From Dolomedes plantarius (Eukaryota; Arthropoda; Arachnida; Araneae; Dolomedidae): a stretch of DNA of 64,000 nucleotides. The translations under genes and the position numbers were made by a program. A model generated the notes under the pieces. It did not search any database. It saw nothing but the letters and a program-made list of their open reading frames with translations, and was not told the DNA's origin. Within the stretch, counting starts at the first letter, position 1. Each line of letters begins with the position of its first letter. The stretch covers positions 94,342,372-94,406,371 of the forward strand of contig OU015490.1 of the NCBI GenBank assembly GCA_907164885.2, read 5' to 3'. Of this stretch, positions 24,086 through 37,720 are shown one piece after another.

Positions 24086-27000
24086 TCTATATATATAAAA
24101 CAGTTCCGTAACTGACTCATTCATTCATTCATTCATTGACTGACTGACATACAACGCACAGATCAAACCGCTGGACCTAAAGGGCTGAAATTTTGCATGG
24201 CGATTCTTCTAATAGTGTAGGGGTGCACTAAGAAAGATTTTTCAAAAATTCTTCTTAGATTTTTTTAAATTAAATTTTTAAGCTGTTTTTTAAACTTTTT
24301 TTACGTTTGCATTTAAAATAATACATCGAGGGTTATAAAATTTATATCACGAGAAAGATCATAAAAATTCCTTCAAAATGAAATTTTTTTCGAATTTTTA
24401 CCTCCATTTCCTGATTTTTGGTGAATTTTTAAAAATTAATTTTTAGAATTTAATTTATTAAATGCTGATCACGTGATTTCTTTTTCTGGTACTTTCAATA
24501 AATTTATCTTCACGTGCGTAACAACTAAATAGACAAAAAAAATATTTTTTTCTCTTTCTAATGCAGCAGACGATTGGATATTATCCAAAAAAAATACATA
24601 TCACTTACGATTTTTTTATAAATATATATATATAGATAGATATATATTTTACATCAATTGTATACATTGATCATCGCATTTATTATAAATATATATATTT
24701 ATTTTTTGGCATAAATTGCATACGTTGACCGTTGTATTAAATTTGAATGTACTCCGTAGCGAAGCGCGGGTTTTCAGCTAGTATATATATATAACAGTTC
24801 CGTAACTGACTCACTGACTGATATACAACGCACAGACCAAACCCCTGGACCTAAAGGGCTGAAATTTTGCATGGCGATTATTCTTATAGTGTAGGGGTGC
24901 ACTAAGAGAGATTTTTGAAAAATTCTTCCTAGATTTTTTTAATTAAATATTTTAGCTGTTTTAGTAACTTTTTTTACGTTTGCATTTAAAATAATAATTT
25001 GTGGCTTATAAAATTTATATCACGAGAAAGATCATAAGAATTCCTTTAAAATGAAATCTTTTTCGAATCTTTACCTTGATTTTCTGATTTTTGGTGAGTT
25101 TTTAAAGATTAATTTTTAGAATTTAATTTATTAAATGCTGATCACGTGATTTCTTTTTCTGGTACTTTAAATAAATTTATCGTCACGTGCATAACAACTA
25201 AATAGACAAGAAAATATTTTTTCCTTGCTAATACGGCGGAAGATTGGACGATTATTTTCTCTGTAAAAATATCCCTTAAGATTTTTTTATAAATATATAT
25301 TTTATTTCAACATCAATTGTATATATTGATCGTCGCATTTATTATAAATATACATATTTATTTTTTTCGCATTAATTGCATACATTGACCGTTGTATTTA
25401 ATTTGAATGTACTCCGTAGCGAAGCGCGGGTTTTCAGCTAGTCTATATATATAAAACAGTTCCGTAACTGACTCATTCATTCATTCATTCATTCATTCAT
25501 TCACTGACTGACTGACATACAACGCACAGACCAAACCGCTGGACCTAAAGGGCTGAAATTTTGCATGGCGATTCTTCTAATAGTGTAGGGGTGCACTAAG
25601 AAAGATTTTTCAAAAATTCTTCTTAGATATTTTTAAATTAAATTTTAAGCTGTTTTTTAAACTTTTTTTACGTTTGCATTTAAAATAATACATTGAGGGT
25701 TATAAAATTTATATCACGAGAAAGATCATAAAAATTCCTTCAAAATGAAATTTTTTTCGAATTTTTAACTCCATTTCCTGATTTTTCGTGAAGTTTTAAA
25801 GAATAATTTTTAGAATTTAATTTATTAAATGCTGATCACGTGATTTCTTTTTCTGGTACTTTAAATAAATTTATCGTCACGGGCAAAAAAAAAATAGACA
25901 AAAAAATATTTTTTTCTTGCTAATGCGGCAGACGATTGGACTTTATTTTGTCTATAAAAATATCCCTTACGATTTTTTTATAAATATGTTTTTTTACATC
26001 AATTGTATACATTGATCGTCGTATTTATTATAAATATATATATATATTTTTTTTTTGGAATTAATTGCATACATTGACCGTTGTATTTAATTTCAATGTA
26101 CTCCGTAGCGAAGCGCGGGTTTTCAGCTAGTCTATATATATAAAACAGTTCCGTAACTGACTCATTCATTCACTGACTGACTGACTGACTGACTGACATA
26201 CAACGCACAGACCAAACCGCTGGACCTAAAGGGCTGAAATTTTGCATGGCGATTCTTCTAATAGTGTAGGGGTGCACTAAGAGAGATTTTTCAAAAATTC
26301 TTCTTAGATTTTTTTAAAATTAAATTTTTAAGCTGTTTTTACATTTTTTTTACGTTTGCATTTAAAATAATACATTGAGGGTTATAAAATTTATATCACG
26401 AGAAAGATCATAAAAATTCCTTCAAAATGAAATTTTTTTCGAATTTTTACCTCCATTTCCTGATTTTTGGTGAATTTTTAAAGATTAATTTTTAGAATTT
26501 AATTTATTAAATGCTGATCACGTAATTTCTTTTTCTGGTACTTTAAATAAATTTATCGCCACGTGCGTAACAACTAAATAGACAAAAAAAATATTTTTTC
26601 TCTTTCTAATGCAGCAGACGATTGCATATTATCCAAAAAAAATGCATACCCTTACGATTTTTTTATAAATATATATATAGAGAGAGATATATATTTTACA
26701 TCAAATGTATACATTGATCATCACATTTATTATAAATATATATATTTATTTTTTGGCATAAATTGCATACGTTGACCGTTGTATTTGATTTGAATGTACT
26801 CCGTAGCGAAGCGCGGGTTTTCAGCTAGTTATCTATATATATATAAAACAGTTCCGTAACTGACTCATTCATTCATTCATTCATTCACTGACTGACTGAC
26901 ATAGAACGCACAGACCAAACCGCTGGACCTAAAGGGCTGAAATTTTGCATGGCGATTCTTCTAATAGTGTAGGGGTGCACTAAGAGAGATTTTTCAAAAA

Positions 27001-29585
27001 TTCTTCTTAGATTTTTTTTAAATTAAATTTTTAAGCTGTTTTTACATTTTTTTTACGTTTGCATTTAAAATAATACATTGAGGGTTATAAAATTTATATC
27101 ACGAGAATGATCATAAAAATTCCTTCAAAATGAAATTTTTTTCGAATTTTTACCTCCATTTCCTGATTTTTGGTGAATTTTTAAAGATTAATTTTTAGAA
27201 TTTAATTTATTAAATGCTGATCACGTAATTTCTTTTTCTGGTACTTTAAATAAATTTATCGCCACGTGCGTAACAACTAAATAGACAAAAAAAATATTTT
27301 TTCTCTTTCTAATGCAGCAGACGATTGCATATTATCCAAAAAAAATGCATACCCTTACGATTTTTTTATAAATATATATATAGAGAGAGATATATATTTT
27401 ACATCAATTGTATACATTGATCATCACATTTATTATAAATATATATATTTATTTTTTGGCATAAATTGCATACGTTGACCGTTGTATTTAATTTGAATGT
27501 ACTCCGTAGCGATGCGCGGGTTTTCAGCTAGTTATCTATATATATATAAAACAGTTCCGTAACTGACTCATTCATTCATTCATTCATTCACTGACTGACT
27601 GACATACAACGCACTGACCAAACCGCTGGACCTAAAGGGATGAAATTTTGCATGGCGAATCTTCTAATAGTGTAGGGGTGCACTAAGAGAGATTTTTCAA
27701 AAATTCTTCTTAGATTATTTTAAATTAAATTTTTAAGCTGTATTTTAAACATTTTTTACGTTTGCATTTAAAATAATACATTGAGGGTTAGAAAAGTTAT
27801 ATCACGAGAACGATCATAAAAATTCCTTTAAAATGAAATCTTTTTCGAATCTTTACCTCCATTTTCTGGTTTTAGGTGAATTTTTAAAGATTAATTTTTA
27901 GAATTTAATTTATTAAATGCTGATCACGTAATTTCTTTTTCTGGTACTTTAAATAAATTTATCGCCACGTGCGTAACAACTAAATAGACAAAAAAAATAT
28001 TTTTTCTCTTTCTAATGCAGCAGACGATTGCATATTATCCAAAAAAAATGCATACCCTTACGATTTTTTTATAAATATATATATAGAGAGAGATATATAT
28101 TTACATCAATTGTATACATTGATCATCACATTTATTATAAATATATATATTTATTTTTTGGCATAAATTGCATACGTTGACCGTTGTATTTAATTTGAAT
28201 GTACTCCGTAGCGAAGCGCGGGTTTTCAGCTAGTTATTTATATATATAAAACAGTTCCGTAACTGACTCATTCATTCATTCATTCATTCATTCATTCACT
28301 GACTGACTGACATACAACGCACAGACCAAACCGCTGGACCTAAAGGGCTGAAATTTTGCATGGCGATTCTTCTAATAGTGTAGGGGTGCACTAAGAAAGA
28401 TTTTTCAAAAATTCTTCTTAGATTTTTTTAAATTAAATTTTTAAGCTGTTTTTTAAACTTTTTTTACGTTTGCTTTTAAAATAATACATGGGGGGTTATA
28501 AAATTTATATCACGAGAAAGATCATAAAAATTCCTTCAAAATGAAATTTTTTTCGAATTTTTACCTCCATTTCCTGATTTTTGGTGAATTTTTAAAGATT
28601 AATTTTTAGAATTTAATTTATTAAATGTTGATCACGTGATTTCTTTTTCTGGTACTTTCAATAAATTTATCGTCACGTGCGTAACAATTAAATAGACAAA
28701 AAAAATACTTTTTTCCCTTGCTAATACGGCAGACGATTGGACATTATCCAAAAAAATATTGAAATACAATAAAAGATATTATGTTCCTCAAACTGTACTA
28801 TATTCTTTCGTAGGCATTAATTGCATACATTGACCGCTGTATTTAATTTGAATGTACTCCGTAGCGAAGCGCGAGTTTTCAGCTAGTCTATCTATATATA
28901 TAAAACAGTTCCGTAACTGACTCATTCATTCATTCATTCATTCATTCACTGACTGACTGACATAGAACGCACAGACCAAACCGCTGGACCTAAAGGGCTG
29001 AAATTTTGCATGGCGATTCTTCTTATAGTGTAGGGGTGCACTAAGAAAGATTTTTCAAAAATTCTTCTTAGATTTTTTTAAATTAAATTTTTAAGCTGTA
29101 TTTTAAACTTTTTTTACGTTTGCATTTAAAATAATACATTGAGGGTTAAAAAAGTTATATCACGAGAACGATCATAAAAATTCCTTTAAAATGAGATCTT
29201 TTTCGAATCTTTACCTCCATTTTCTGATTTTTGGTGAATTTTTAAAGATTAATTTTTAGAATTTAATTTATTAAATGTTGCTCACGTGATTTCTTTTTCT
29301 GATAATTTTAATAAATTTATCGTCACGTGCATAACAACTAAATAGACAAAAAAATATTTTTTATCTTTCTAATGCAGCAGACGATTGGATATTGTCAAAA
29401 AAAAATAAATATCCCTTACGATTTTTTTATAAATATATATATATATTTATTTTACATCAATTGTATACATTGATCGTCGCATTTATTATAAATATATATA
29501 TTTATTTTTTTTGGCATTAATTGCATACGTTGACCGTTGTATTTAATTTGAATGTACTCCGTAGCGAAGCGCGGGTTTTCAGCTA

Positions 29586-29586
<1 letters not shown>
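24086..29586 (+). mobile_element. Helitron array, block 2 (8 head-to-tail units)
   Basis: AAAACAG-type heads lie at 24097, 24791 (variant ATAACAG), 25453, 26142, 26845, 27548, 28248 and 28902. Several junctions read CTAGTCTATATATATAAAAC, so one unit's CTAG is followed immediately by the next unit's TC with no spacer; others have a 3-4 bp spacer (CTAGTTATC). Units 26142-28902 are the duplicated equivalents of 18701-21457. Unit 27548's upstream neighbour has the terminal stem changed (GCGATGCGCGGG at about 27510). Confidence 0.85.
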
Positions 29587-29624
<38 letters not shown>

Positions 29625-31092
29625 GTGTGTGTGTGTAAGTAAGTAACGAAAAAATGCCTGCTCCTATATTTTACATAACGTTTATTTCAAAATTCGCTTT
29701 TCTAACAAACCACAACTCCTTTTCTAAAGCGCAATCTATTGATTATTTATTTGATAAATTATATTAGCCCATAAGCTAAGTACCAGTCTTTCTTTCCAGG
29801 CACTGTATATCACGCTACTCCGCACTCGTATTATAGACTACCACACATAGGCATCGAAATACCATATGTTCACCTCATTAATTTTAAGTAGTAATAAACA
29901 GTCCCTGTTTAACAGCCGGTCATCTAGTGTCCGCCAAATTCTATCCTTGCCCCATAGACTCGGTTATATTAAATTGGCAACGTTATAAACACTTAAAATC
30001 AAGTGGGCGTCAAATATCTTAATTCTCGCCGCACGACCCTGTCCAGTAAACTCCCGTGAGACAACTGCTAGATCTAAACAATTAAAAAACTCTAACCGCT
30101 GGTAGTCAAAAAGAGATAAAATCATTTTATATATGCCTGAAGGGAAGACGATTGTAGCTCTTAGCTTTAGTAGCCTGCATGTGATGTTTCGTTCCACACT
30201 TTAAGTATCACTCTCCGCTTTCTGTATATACGTCATGGCCACCCTATGATGGATTGTTGTTATTTCATCTTAATGCTGCAACTGCTAATCCGTCCCGATG
30301 CTGGAAATGTGAATGCATGCGCGCTTTTTCATGAAGTGCGTCTTTATCCTGCTGGCGGATATGTGAAATAAAGATTTTGGAAGAACTGCGATTTTGGAAG
30401 AATATTATTCAACTCTCGACTGAGTGTCGACTTCATTGTATATTATTACACCCACACAAATACATATATATGTATGTAAATTTATACATCGATCTCAGAT
30501 ATTTGGAATGTCCTGAGGATATAGAGAAAAACTATTATAATTCAAAAGCTATAAAAACTTGAATTTCCAGGTTTTACGTATGATTTAAAAATATTTTTTA
30601 CCTCATGGTAATAATGCAATTTTTGCATGCCGTATTTGTATAAGCCTTTCGTACCTCACACATCTTTCCTTGTGCTGACGAGATATAAAGCCTTGTGTAG
30701 GCGAGACGTAAAGTCTGAAGACTCTTAACTATATTTTCTATCCAAGTTCTTGTAATTTTACTTTCAGAATGAATTTTTTATTATTGATTGTATATCAAAA
30801 TTAAAGACATTATTCGATTTAAGAAGGAAGCAATACTGAAAGGCACTGGGTTTTAAGGTGACAAATTGTTCAACGGAAAAATTATATAATCCAAGATATT
30901 GACTTTGTAAATGACATATGTCTCAGGAAACAGAAAAATATTATTCTGCTATAACATGTTTTTGAAAGATCATTAAAAAAATAAAAGAAATAGGTTTCAA
31001 ATGGAAGTTACGTAATCTATACGTTTTTAGCAGCTACCAGATGTGTATGAGAAATATTTCTTGTGATGTAACTTGAAATATATATATATATA
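29587..31092. other. Unique filler between array blocks (second copy)
   Basis: This is the duplicate of 22142-23659, with a shorter leading (TA)n run. The same non-coding interpretation applies. Confidence 0.5.
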
Positions 31093-31506
31093 TCTATATA
31101 TATAAAAGAGCTTATCTGTTTGTTTGTCCGCTATAGAATCATAGACTGTTTCACCCACCGGAACCAAATTCGGCACAGTTAATGTTTAGGACCCAAGAAA
31201 CTTAAATAAGGAAAAACGAAATTTGGGGCTAAATTAATTTTTTTAATTAATTTTTTAATGATTTTTGTGCCCCTAAGCGCAATTCTTAAATGTGGATACA
31301 GCCCCTTTACCACAACCAGTCTAATTCGATAAGCGGGGAAAAAGCGGTTTGTTCTGAGGGGTGGTTTGAGAGTTGGTCTGGGGGTGACGGGGGGCAGGGC
31401 GGAGTGTTTATTTTGCGGGGGGAGCAGCCCAGTATTTTTTTGATGGAATGCATGAAAAATTTTATACCTATATATCTACCCGGGCAACGCCGGGCAATAA
31501 TGCTAG
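31093..31506 (+). mobile_element. Second-family non-autonomous Helitron, copy 2
   Basis: This is the duplicate of 23660-24073, with the same TC head and the same CCCGGGCAACGCCGGG hairpin and CTAG end. Confidence 0.85.
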
Positions 31507-31518
31507 TCTATATATATA

Positions 31519-33471
31519 TCTATATATATAAAACAGTTCCGTAACTGACTCATTCATTCATTCATTCATTGACTGACTGACATACAACGCACAGATCAAA
31601 CCGCTGGACCTAAAGGGCTGAAATTTTGCATGGCGATTCTTCTAATAGTGTAGGGGTGCACTAAGAAAGATTTTTCAAAAATTCTTCTTAGATTTTTTTA
31701 AATTAAATTTTTAAGCTGTTTTTTAAACTTTTTTTACGTTTGCATTTAAAATAATACATCGAGGGTTATAAAATTTATATCACGAGAAAGATCATAAAAA
31801 TTCCTTCAAAATGAAATTTTTTTCGAAATTTTACCTCCATTTCCTGATTTTTGGTGAATTTTTAAAAATTAATTTTTAGAATTTAATTTATTAAATGCTG
31901 ATCACGTGATTTCTTTTTCTGGTACTTTCAATAAATTTATCTTCACGTGCGTAACAACTAAATAGACAAAAAAAATATTTTTTTCTCTTTCTAATGCAGC
32001 AGACGATTGGATATTATCCAAAAAAAAATACATATCACTTACGATTTTTTTATAAATATATATATATAGATAGATATATATTTTACATCAATTGTATACA
32101 TTGATCATCGCATTTATTATAAATATATATATTTATTTTTTGGCATAAATTGCATACGTTGACCGTTGTATTAAATTTGAATGTACTCCGTAGCGAAGCG
32201 CGGGTTTTCAGCTAGTAAATATATATAACAGTTCCGTAACTGACTCACTGACTGATATACAACGCACAGACCAAACCCCTGGACCTAAAGGGCTGAAATT
32301 TTGCATGGCGATTATTCTTATAGTGTAGGGGTGCACTAAGAGAGATTTTTTGAAAAATTCTTCCTAGATTTTTTTAATTAAATATTTTAGCTGTTTTAGT
32401 AACTTTTTTTACGTTTGCATTTAAAATAATAATTTGTGGCTTATAAAATTTATATCACGAGAAAGATCATAAGAATTCCTTTAAAATGAAATCTTTTTCG
32501 AATCTTTACCTTGATTTTCTGATTTTTGGTGAGTTTTTAAAGATTAATTTTTAGAATTTAATTTATTAAATGCTGATCACGTGATTTCTTTTTCTGGTAC
32601 TTTAAATAAATTTATCGTCACGTGCATAACAACTAAATAGACAAGAAAATATTTTTTCCTTGCTAATACGGCGGAAGATTGGACGATTATTTTCTCTGTA
32701 AAAATATCCCTTAAGATTTTTTTATAAATATATATTTTATTTCAACATCAATTGTATATATTGATCGTCGCATTTATTATAAATATACATATTTATTTTT
32801 TTCGCATTAATTGCATACATTGACCGTTGTATTTAATTTGAATGTACTCCGTAGCGAAGCGCGGGTTTTCAGCTAGTCTATATATATAAAACAGTTCCGT
32901 AACTGACTCATTCATTCATTCATTCATTCATTCATTCACTGACTGACTGACATACAACGCACAGACCAAACCGCTGGACCTAAAGGGCTGAAATTTTGCA
33001 TGGCGATTCTTCTAATAGTGTAGGGGTGCACTAAGAAAGATTTTTCAAAAATTCTTCTTAGATATTTTTAAATTAAATTTTAAGCTGTTTTTTAAACTTT
33101 TTTTACGTTTGCATTTAAAATAATACATTGAGGGTTATAAAATTTATATCACGAGAAAGATCATAAAAATTCCTTCAAAATGAAATTTTTTTCGAATTTT
33201 TAACTCCATTTCCTGATTTTTCGTGAAGTTTTAAAGAATAATTTTTAGAATTTAATTTATTAAATGCTGATCACGTGATTTCTTTTTCTGGTACTTTAAA
33301 TAAATTTATCGTCACGTGCCAAAAAAAAAAAAAGACAAAAAAATATTCTTTTCTTGCTAATGCGGCAGACGATTGGAACTTTATTTTGTCTATAAAAATA
33401 TCCCTTACGATTTTTTTATAAATATGTTTTTTTTACATCAATTGTATACATTGATCGTCTTATTTATTAAA

Positions 33472-33522
<51 letters not shown>

Positions 33523-34808
33523 TTTTTTTTGGAATTAATTGCATACATTGACCGTTGTATTTAATTTCAATGTACTCCGTAGCGAAGCGCGGGTTTTCAG
33601 CTAGTCATCTATATATATAAAACAGTTCCGTAACTGACTCATTCATTCACTGACTGACTGACTGACTGACATACAACGCACAGACCAAACCGCTGGACCT
33701 AAAGGGCTGAAATTTTGCATGGCGATTCTTCTAATAGTGTAGGGGTGCACTAAGAAAGATTTTTCAAAAATTCTTCTTCGATTTTTTTAAAATAAATTTT
33801 TAAGCTGTTTTTTAAACTTTTTTTACGTTTGCATTTAAAATAATACATTGAGGGTTATAAAATTTATATCATGAGAAAGATCATAAAAATTCCTTTAAAA
33901 TGAGATCTTTTTCGAATCTTTACCTCCATTTTCTGATTTTTGGTGAATTTTTATAGATTAATTTTTAGAATTTAATTTATTAAATGCTGATCACGTGATT
34001 TCTTTTTCTGGTACTTTAAATAAATTTATCGTCACGGGCAAAAAAAAAATAGACAAAAAAATATTTTTTTCTTGCTAATGCGGCAGACGATTGGACTTTA
34101 TTTTGTCTATAAAAATATCCCTTACGATTTTTTTATAAATATGTTTTTTTACATCAATTGTATACATTGATCGTCGTATTTATTATAAATATATATATAT
34201 TTTTTTTTTTGGAATTAATTGCATACATTGACCGTTGTATTTAATTTCAATGTACTCCGTAGCGAAGCGCGGGTTTTCAGCTAGTCTATATATATAAAAC
34301 AGTTCCGTAACTGACTCATTCATTCACTGACTGACTGACTGACTGACTGACATACAACGCACAGACCAAACCGCTGGACCTAAAGGGCTGAAATTTTGCA
34401 TGACGATTCTTCTAATAGCGTAGGGGTGCACTAAGAAATATTTTTCAAAAATTCTTCTTAGATTTTTTTAAATTAAATTTTTAAGCTGTTTTTTTAAACT
34501 TTTTTTACGTTTGCATTTAAAATAATACATTGAGGGTTATAAAGTTTATATCACGAGAAAGATCATAAAAATGCCTTTAAAATGAAATCTTTTTCGAATC
34601 TTTACCTCCAATTCCTGATTTTTGGTGAATTTTTAAAGATTAATTTTTAGAATTTAATTTATTAAATGCTGATCACGTGATTTCTTACTGGTACTTTAAA
34701 TAAATTTATCGTCACGTGCATAACAACTAATAGACAAATTTTTTTTTCTTTCTATTGCAGTAAACGATTGGATATTATTCAAAAAAATATCCCTCACGAT
34801 TTTATATA

Positions 34809-34880
<72 letters not shown>

Positions 34881-35018
34881 TTTACATCAGTTTTATACAT
34901 TGATCGTCGTATTTATTATAAATATATATATATTTATATTTTTTGGCATTAATTTCATACATTGACCGTTGTATTTAATTTAAATGTACTCCCTAGCGAA
35001 GTGCGGGTTTTCAGCTAG
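31519..35018 (+). mobile_element. Helitron array, block 3 (5 head-to-tail units)
   Basis: Heads lie at 31530, 32227 (variant), 32888, 33619 and 34296. Large (TA)n expansions occur at the same internal place in two units (33475-33518 and 34803-34877). The last unit ends CTAG at 35018. The TC of the following unit (35019-35020) and TATA remain before the gypsy element begins at 35025. Confidence 0.85.
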
Positions 35019-35024
35019 TCTATA

Positions 35025-35337
35025 TGTGACGTCATATGACGCACTCCCATAAACCAGCAGGCTGCGCGACGGGCGCCGGATGGAAGAAGAGAGAAGCGAG
35101 ATGGATGAAAATGGTAGATGATGTGCGCGCAACAAAGATTGTAGCAAAATATATTCATGTTCTTTTTTTGTATATATTTAATTGTAAAAATGTGTCGTTT
35201 TGTAAGTAAAGTCGCGTTTTTTTCAAGAGAAGTAAAGCGTGATTCTTCGTCTACACAATAACGACTAGTGTAGGTATTCTTCCTTTTACGAGGAGACAAT
35301 TGACGTTCTTCAAGATAGTAAGAGCTGATACCTTACA
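35025..35337 (+). repeat. 5' LTR of the Gmr1-like element
   Basis: 313 bp, matching 41431-41743. It starts TGTGACG and ends CTTACA. Near its start it contains TGACGTCA, a perfect CRE/ATF-type palindrome, which may be part of the promoter. Confidence 0.9.
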
Positions 35338-35340
35338 TTG

Positions 35341-35366
35341 TGGTGGCGGCGGTGGGATCCGAACCC
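35341..35366 (+). promoter_or_regulatory. Primer-binding site complementary to a tRNA 3' end
   Basis: Three bases after the LTR, TGGTGGCGGCGG and the following GTGGGATCCGAACC are the complement of a complete tRNA 3' portion: CCA, discriminator A, acceptor strand CGCCGCC, then a T arm CCCAC/TTCGGAT. I did not identify the amino acid with confidence. Confidence 0.7.
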
Positions 35367-36579
35367 AAGCAACGAGTGAGTGGCTATTTTTGCCATAGTT
35401 TTATTATGTGTCGGGTTATCAAATTTACAAAATACATTTCTTGAATTAAATTTATTAGCGTTGTGTATTAAGGTTTAATAGTTTAATTGTACATCAGTAC
35501 TTGAGTTTATGCCAGTAAACTGCTGATATTGTATGTTCTGTTCACGCCAGTGAAATTTCATATAGTTACTTTAATACAAACGTAAATTATTTAATTGTAC
35601 ATTAGTACATTAGTTTACGCCAGTAAACGGCTGTTATTATATATTCTGTTCACGCCAGTGAAATTTCATATGTTTACTTTAACACAAACGTAAAATATTT
35701 AATTGTACATCAGTATGTTAGTTTAGGTTACCTGTGATGCATTCATGTTTGGTTAATAAATAAGATTAAAGTTTCTGATTTGTATTTAAGTTTTAAATAT
35801 CTATTATTTCATGATATTTATACCCATATTATGTGTATTATTGTTAATTTTAGTAACATATAATATAATTTACAATATTAGTCGGTAATCACACCATAAA
35901 TTGAATGAATTCCATTTCACACCATTTGAATTTCATTCCGGTAAAGGTGAAGACAAATAGATAAATTGGCGACGAAGTTGGCGCCATTTAACATTTCTAT
36001 TCTTATTTAAACAGATCATTCATTCATAGGTGCAAAAGGGAAAAATAATCTGTGAAATATTATTCGTATTTATTTATTTCACGAATCACGAATGAAGGAA
36101 TTTACAAGCTATTAATTTCTATTTCTGTGGGTTTGTTGTGAAATAAAAGTGTTCGTTTACAGTTAATGCCATTTAAGAAAATTAAAATAAGGTTTTTTTT
36201 TCGTTCTCTCTGTTGAGTAAAGAAGTGTTGAATTGCACAGCAATATATTTTAAGGGATTTGCTAGAGGAAAGAGAATATACTGCATGTATTCATTCATTA
36301 TACATTTTTTTTGTTTTAATTTGGTCTAGCAATTATGTATACATAGTTTTAATGATCTAGTATATTTATTATTTATGTAATGTTGGTTATTTCAGTATAG
36401 AGGTGCTAAAGTGTAATTCGAAATGGGATTTTTTTTTAATGTTGCTGTTTTAACGTATCCAAATAAACATATTCATGTTCATGTATTTATTTTAAGAGCA
36501 TCTCTGCAGTAATATTTGGGTATTATTTATTTTTTTTTTTTTGACTTAGTTAAATATTTTTCTGGGGATCATTTCAAAC
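35367..36579. other. Untranslated leader of the Gmr1-like element
   Basis: About 1.2 kb between the primer site and gag. It contains two to three imperfect repeats of a ~120 bp unit at 35460-35740 (phrases TTTAATTGTACATCAGTA, CACGCCAGTGAAATTTCATA). Nothing in it codes. Confidence 0.6.
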
Positions 36580-37720
36580 ATGGCATTCCTCTCTAACGGA
36601 AATAAGAGGGATCTGCAGCTGGTCGCAGTTGAGCTCGGAATTCCAGACGCTGAGAAATTAAAGGTACTGGAACTAAGAAATGCCATTTTGAAGGTTGACG
36701 GGTATGATGAGTAATTTATAAAAGGGTTTTTGAACATGGTTATTGAGGATAGAAGACGAGATGAAGAAATAGAAAAGTTCCGTCGAAAGGATGAAATGGA
36801 AGAACGTAAAAGAAGGGATGAATTAGAAAGGGAAGAACGCAAAAGAAGGGACGAATTAGAAAGGGAAGAACGCAAAAGAAAGGATCAATTAGAAGGGGAA
36901 GAACGCAAAAGAAAGGATGAATTTCGGAAACAAGAGATGGAATTTGAATTGAAAAGAATGCAGATTGAAAAGGAAAAGCTCTGTGATATTAATCTTTATC
37001 TAAGGTCTATGATATTAGTCTTTATTTAGTTTTATTTGAGCGACAGGTAAAAAGGGCAGATATAAAGGAAAAAATTTTGGGTCTCTCACCTTATTGGACT
37101 TTTGCCATATGAAATTGCGGAGATTATTACTAGGGAAAGCGAAGAAAACGCAGATGACTATGAGAAAGTCAAAGAACTGCTACTGAAAGTATTAAGCTTA
37201 CTCCTGAAAGGTTTCGAAAATTGTTCACCAGACACATAAAAAAAGCGGACATAACCTGGAGCGACTTTGCATATGGGTTAAAAAATTATTTCAGGGAATG
37301 GATTCGAGGATTAGAAATTACGACATTTGAGGAATTAGGTGATTTGATTGTTACTAACCAAATAAAAAGGAAAGTGCCTCCTGAAGTACGAGATCACTTT
37401 TTTGATGAATGGTCACTATTTAAGTCTTCGGGCATGATTTCCAGCAAGTTGGATGGTTATGAAAATATCAAGACGTCATTTTATAAGAAACCGAAGGAAA
37501 CGTCTTATAAAGAAAATTGGAATAAACCTTCTAGAAGACCAAACTTTGGAAATAGTCAGGAAGAAAAGAAGGGTAGTACGCAAGATATTAAAAGGTCAGA
37601 CACTAATCCACCAGCTGTTAATGGGAAAGTACGCCCAGCGTTTACGTGCTATTCGTGGGGAAATACGGGCATACAAAGAAATTTTCTCCGGGGTTATCCA
37701 AAGCTAAGGCCAATCAGTAT
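36580..37720 (+). pseudogene. gag of the Gmr1-like element (broken)
   Basis: The probable start is ATG 36580 (MAFLSNGNKRDLQL), with an in-frame stop near 36712. The middle (36736-36985) is a highly charged coiled-coil region with tandem 9-residue repeats of the type REERKRRDEL. After more frame breaks, 37221-37500 encodes a capsid/SCAN-like segment (TWSDFAYGLKNYFREW). The nucleocapsid zinc knuckle lies at about 37645. There a one-base frameshift splits the CCHC motif: the cysteine is in one frame and GKYGHTKK in the other. Gag packages the element RNA; this copy cannot make it intact. Confidence 0.8.

Larger units (their letters stand above)
18690..26130 (+). repeat. 7.44 kb tandem segmental duplication, copy 1
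   Basis: This span covers Helitron units 1-8, a 1.5 kb unique filler and a second small Helitron. It is repeated almost base for base at 26131-33604. Offsets between matching points run from 7446 at the left to 7433 in the middle, the change being due mainly to shorter (AT)n runs. Filler reading frames at 22531-22764, 22944-23129 and 23857-24111 recur identically. Confidence 0.9.
26131..33604 (+). repeat. 7.44 kb tandem segmental duplication, copy 2
   Basis: This is the near-identical second copy of 18690-26130. Visible differences are few: repeat-length changes in AT, A and T runs, a base change in the second Helitron head (CTTATCTG against CTTATATG), GAAATTTTACC at about 31826 against GAATTTTTACC, and an expanded (TA)n at 33475-33518. 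Confidence 0.9.

Noticed and set aside
18690..35018. CRISPR-like or satellite array
   Set aside because: The unit is ~0.7 kb with Helitron termini (TC, hairpin, CTAG), and there are no short repeats separated by unique spacers.
36546..36875. Serine/arginine-rich minus-strand frame opposite gag
   Set aside because: It is the antisense shadow of the charged coiled-coil repeats of gag.
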